A stretch of 64,000 bases of DNA from Streptomyces cucumeris (GTDB taxonomy: Bacteria; Actinomycetota; Actinomycetes; Streptomycetales; Streptomycetaceae). The notes beneath the pieces were generated by a model. It did no database searches, was not told the origin of the DNA, and saw only the letters and a list, made by a program, of their open reading frames with translations. Position numbers and translations under genes: made by a program. The stretch covers positions 162,720 to 226,719 of the forward strand of contig NZ_JANCLX010000002.1 in assembly GCF_024295805.1 (NCBI RefSeq). The letters run 5' to 3'. This document shows positions 61,678-64,000 of the stretch, piece after piece (position 1 is the first letter of the stretch; every line of letters starts with the position of its first letter).

Positions 61678-61858
61678 TCCGCCCCGGCGGATTCCCCACG
61701 GAGCGGTCCGCCCCGGCGGGGAAGTCCCGCCCCGCGCCCAACCGTTCCTGCACCGGCGGTACACCGCCCGCGCCCCGGAACGGGGCCTCGGATCGCCTAT
61801 AGCGCCCAACAACGCCTGAGCGCAGGGAAGGTCACGGGCGTTCACCCCTTCCGGTGGT

Positions 61859-61880
61859 GCGACGGACAACCGTCCGTCGC
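61859..61880. terminator. Candidate 9-bp hairpin in spacer before glycosyltransferase gene
   Basis: Arms GCGACGGAC and GTCCGTCGC around an AACC loop. It is about 180 bp past the DUF3152 stop and 85 bp before the glycosyltransferase start, so it may be a terminator of the former or a leader structure of the latter. Confidence 0.4.
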
Positions 61881-61964
61881 GCCTGCGTCATGCGCGCATA
61901 ACGTGCTCACGCCGCACGACGGCGGCATCACGGCCGGCCCATAGGAAAGATCGGGGGTGCTCTC

Positions 61965-63788
61965 ATGCGCGTAGGACTGCTTACGGAGGGTGGTTATCCG
62001 TATGCGACGGGTGAAGCACTGGTGTGGTGCGACCGGCTCGTCCGGGGCCTGGACCAGCATGAGTTCGAGATCTACGCGCTGAGCCGCAGCGCCCACCAGG
62101 AGGCCGCGGGCTGGACCGGACTCCCCGCCCAGGTGCGGCGGGTGCGCACCGCCGCGCTGTGGGGCGCTCCGCCCGCGCGGCGCGTCGGCCGCAGGCAGCG
62201 GCGCCGCTTCGCGGAGCACTTCGCCGAACTGGCCGCCGCCATCGCCTCTCCGGGGGCCGGGGAGCCGGGCACCGGGCATCTGGCGGACCGTTTCGCCAAT
62301 GGCCTCCACGGTCTGGCCGAACTCGCCCTCGACCTCGGCGGGCTCTCCGCCGCGCTCCGCTCCGAGGACGCCGTCCGCCTGCTGGAGCGCGCCTGCCGCC
62401 TCCCCGGGGCCGCGCACGGCGCCCAGCAGGCGCGGGTCGCCGATCTGCTGACCGTCACCGAGGCGCTGGAGCGCGCGCTGCGCCCCCTGTCGCTCGACTG
62501 GTACGGGCCCTTCGGACTCGCCCGGGTCGATCTGTGCCATGCCGCCTCCGGCGGGGCGGCGGCGCTCCCGGGGCTGGTGGCCGAACGGTTCTTCGGTACA
62601 CCGCTGCTGGTCACCGAGTACGGCGTCCGGCTGCGCGAGCACTACCTCGCGGACCATCCGGCCGGACCGGCGGACCCGGCGCGGTCCGGCGCCCCGCGCC
62701 CCACGCCCGTCCGCACCCTGCTCACCGCCTTCCAGGGCCGCCTGGCCGCCGAGGTCTACGCGCGGGCCGCGCTGATCACCCCCGGCAACACCCACGCCCG
62801 CCGCTGGCAGGAGCGGTGCGGTGCCGACCCCGAGCGGCTGCGCACCGTCTACCCCGGTATGGACGCCGCCCGCTTCGCGGAGGTCGGCGAGGGCGGTGAG
62901 CGCGGCGACGGCGCCGCGGGCGCCGGCGACGACGGCCGCACGCTGGTGTGGGTGGGCCGGGTCGAGCCGCCCAAGGACGTCGTCGGTCTGCTGCACGCGT
63001 TCGCGGAGGTGCGCCGCCGACGGCCGGACGCCCGGCTGCGCATCATCGAGACCCGGCGCGCGGACGCCCCCGTGGAACCGGCGGGGGAGGAGGACTACCC
63101 GGCCCGCTGCCGCGCCCTCGCCGCGCACCTCTTCCCCGACGAGGCCGTGAACGCCCACACCGTCGGCGACAACCCGGTCTCCTTCGAACGGCTCGGGGAG
63201 CCCGGGGCGCCGTCCCTGCCGGAGGCGTACGCGGCGGGCGGGGTCGTGGTGCTCTCCAGCGTGGTCGAGGGCTTTCCGGTGGGACTGGTCGAGGCGATGT
63301 TCTGCGGCCGGGCCACGGTGTCGACGGACGTCGGCGCGGTGTGCGAGGTCATCGGCGGTACCGGTCTGGTGGTGCCCCCGCGCAACCCCCGGGCGCTCGC
63401 CGAGGCATGCCTGGCGCTGCTGCGCGACCCCGCCCGCCGTGCGCGCCTGGGCGCCGCGGCACGGGCCCGCGCGCTGGAGCTGTTCACGATCGAGCAGAAC
63501 GTGGCCGCCTTCCGCGGGATCTACCTGGAGCTGATGTCGCACTGCCCGGTGCGGCGCGAGGAGGTCGGCGAGGACGGCGCGCCCCTGCCGTTCGCCCTCC
63601 CGGCGGAGGCCCATATCCCGGGCCGCTGGACCGCCGGCCGCGACGGCGACGGCTCCGGCCACCGGTCCGCGGATCCCGCGCCGTCCCGCGGCGCACAGGA
63701 GCACACCCCGGGCTGGGCCGTTCCGGTGTCCCGTGAGGCGCTGGGTGTGGGCCCGGTGGCGAACCACCTGACCGAGGAGGGCGTATGA
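61965..63788 (+). CDS. DUF3492-GT4 glycosyltransferase (PelF-like)
   Basis: 607 residues from ATG 61965. The N-terminal region (MRVGLLTEGGYPYATGEALVWCD, cut to the family opening LLTEGGYPY) is DUF3492. The GT4 half has VGRVEPPKDVVGLLHAFAEV, and near the C-terminus the donor-site E-x7-E in SSVVEGFPVGLVEAMFCGR, then STDVGAVCEVI. It resembles the PelF polysaccharide glycosyltransferase of Gram-negative bacteria, but no other pel genes are seen here. It is coupled by ATGA to the gene at the window end, which should share its pathway. Confidence 0.9.
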   Translation: MRVGLLTEGGYPYATGEALVWCDRLVRGLDQHEFEIYALSRSAHQEAAGWTGLPAQVRRVRTAALWGAPPARRVGRRQRRRFAEHFAELAAAIASPGAGEPGTGHLADRFANGLHGLAELALDLGGLSAALRSEDAVRLLERACRLPGAAHGAQQARVADLLTVTEALERALRPLSLDWYGPFGLARVDLCHAASGGAAALPGLVAERFFGTPLLVTEYGVRLREHYLADHPAGPADPARSGAPRPTPVRTLLTAFQGRLAAEVYARAALITPGNTHARRWQERCGADPERLRTVYPGMDAARFAEVGEGGERGDGAAGAGDDGRTLVWVGRVEPPKDVVGLLHAFAEVRRRRPDARLRIIETRRADAPVEPAGEEDYPARCRALAAHLFPDEAVNAHTVGDNPVSFERLGEPGAPSLPEAYAAGGVVVLSSVVEGFPVGLVEAMFCGRATVSTDVGAVCEVIGGTGLVVPPRNPRALAEACLALLRDPARRARLGAAARARALELFTIEQNVAAFRGIYLELMSHCPVRREEVGEDGAPLPFALPAEAHIPGRWTAGRDGDGSGHRSADPAPSRGAQEHTPGWAVPVSREALGVGPVANHLTEEGV

Positions 63789-64000
63789 CCCTGCCCCATG
63801 ACCCCCTGTCGGACCAGCCCACCACCCCCACCTCCCCCGGCGGCTGGAACGATCCCTCCCGCGCCCTGATCACCCCCGACGACCCGGCGGACGCCCCCGG
63901 ATCCGGGGCGCGGGCGGGCGCCGGTCGGCGGCGGCCCGCCGATCCGGTGCGGGAGCTGATGCACCGGCACCACGACCTCTGCGCCCGCGCCGTCGATCCG
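63785..64000 (+). CDS. Start of a glycosyltransferase-coupled protein (3' end outside window)
   Basis: ATG 63785 overlaps the glycosyltransferase stop by ATGA. Only 72 residues are visible: a Pro/Asp-rich N-terminus, then RPADPVRELMHRHHDLCARAVDP. That last stretch resembles the N-terminal soluble segment of large Streptomyces integral membrane proteins found next to DUF3492 glycosyltransferases. The assignment is tentative because the remaining sequence is cut off. Confidence 0.7.
   Translation, partial: MTLPHDPLSDQPTTPTSPGGWNDPSRALITPDDPADAPGSGARAGAGRRRPADPVRELMHRHHDLCARAVDP

Overview
The window is high-GC actinobacterial DNA, almost certainly a Streptomyces chromosome. The evidence is dense GC-rich genes with frequent GTG starts, a mycothiol gene (mshB), TTA-containing regulators, XRE/ATPase regulator pairs, and a gene order close to the one known from S. 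coelicolor and Mycobacterium. Several blocks match the Mycobacterium tuberculosis order: mshB ... fdxC-dapC ... dapE ... LOG-folP2-DivIVA-tag ... O-methyltransferase/sigE-rseA-htrA-tatB ... mrp ... mgtE-like ... corA, and later rhlE/ferritin-like/DUF3107/TetR/DUF3152. I found no rRNA, tRNA, CRISPR array or prophage.

Layout. (1) 1-13784: the ATPase pair of one peptide ABC importer (1-2008, +), then a lower-GC segment (about 2500-7130), then a complete five-gene peptide importer operon on the minus strand (dppC-A-B-D-F, 13784-7599). The segment between them holds a frameshifted HAD gene, cutA, and a small locus: a TTA-containing XRE regulator, divergent to a TTA-containing HATPase gene, a 42-residue peptide gene and a PCMT-type methyltransferase. 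This is the best candidate for an under-described system: a possible peptide-aspartate methylation (RiPP-like) locus under developmental control. (2) 14226-27346: membrane protein, S9 peptidase, mshB, a peptidoglycan-binding-type membrane protein, an ABC-2 exporter, a SirB1-like protein, GNAT, fdxA and dapC. (3) 27433-34506: two exported or cell-wall proteins, dapE, LOG protein, FolP2-like protein, DivIVA-like protein, tag, enoyl-CoA hydratase and DUF3117. dapC and dapE both supply diaminopimelate and lysine. (4) 34622-47388: O-methyltransferase, then the envelope-stress module sigE-rseA-htrA-tatB, mrp, DUF1003, an MgtE/CBS soluble protein, a lipoprotein, a DMT exporter and corA. (5) 47840-53265: SUFU-domain, DUF6758, PHP phosphoesterase, MarC, NYN nuclease-like and alpha/beta hydrolase genes. 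(6) 53369-64000: DEAD-box helicase with a repetitive basic tail, ferritin-like protein, a MITE in a CTAG target, DUF3107, TetR, alpha/beta hydrolase, DUF3152 zincin-like protein, a DUF3492/GT4 glycosyltransferase and the start of a translationally coupled partner cut by the window edge.

Two G/C-only homopolymer blocks (40554-40691 and 57490-57632) sit inside the arms of inverted repeats at expected terminators and look like sequencing or assembly artefacts. Strong hairpin terminators separate many convergent genes. All domain and family calls are by eye. No database search was run.
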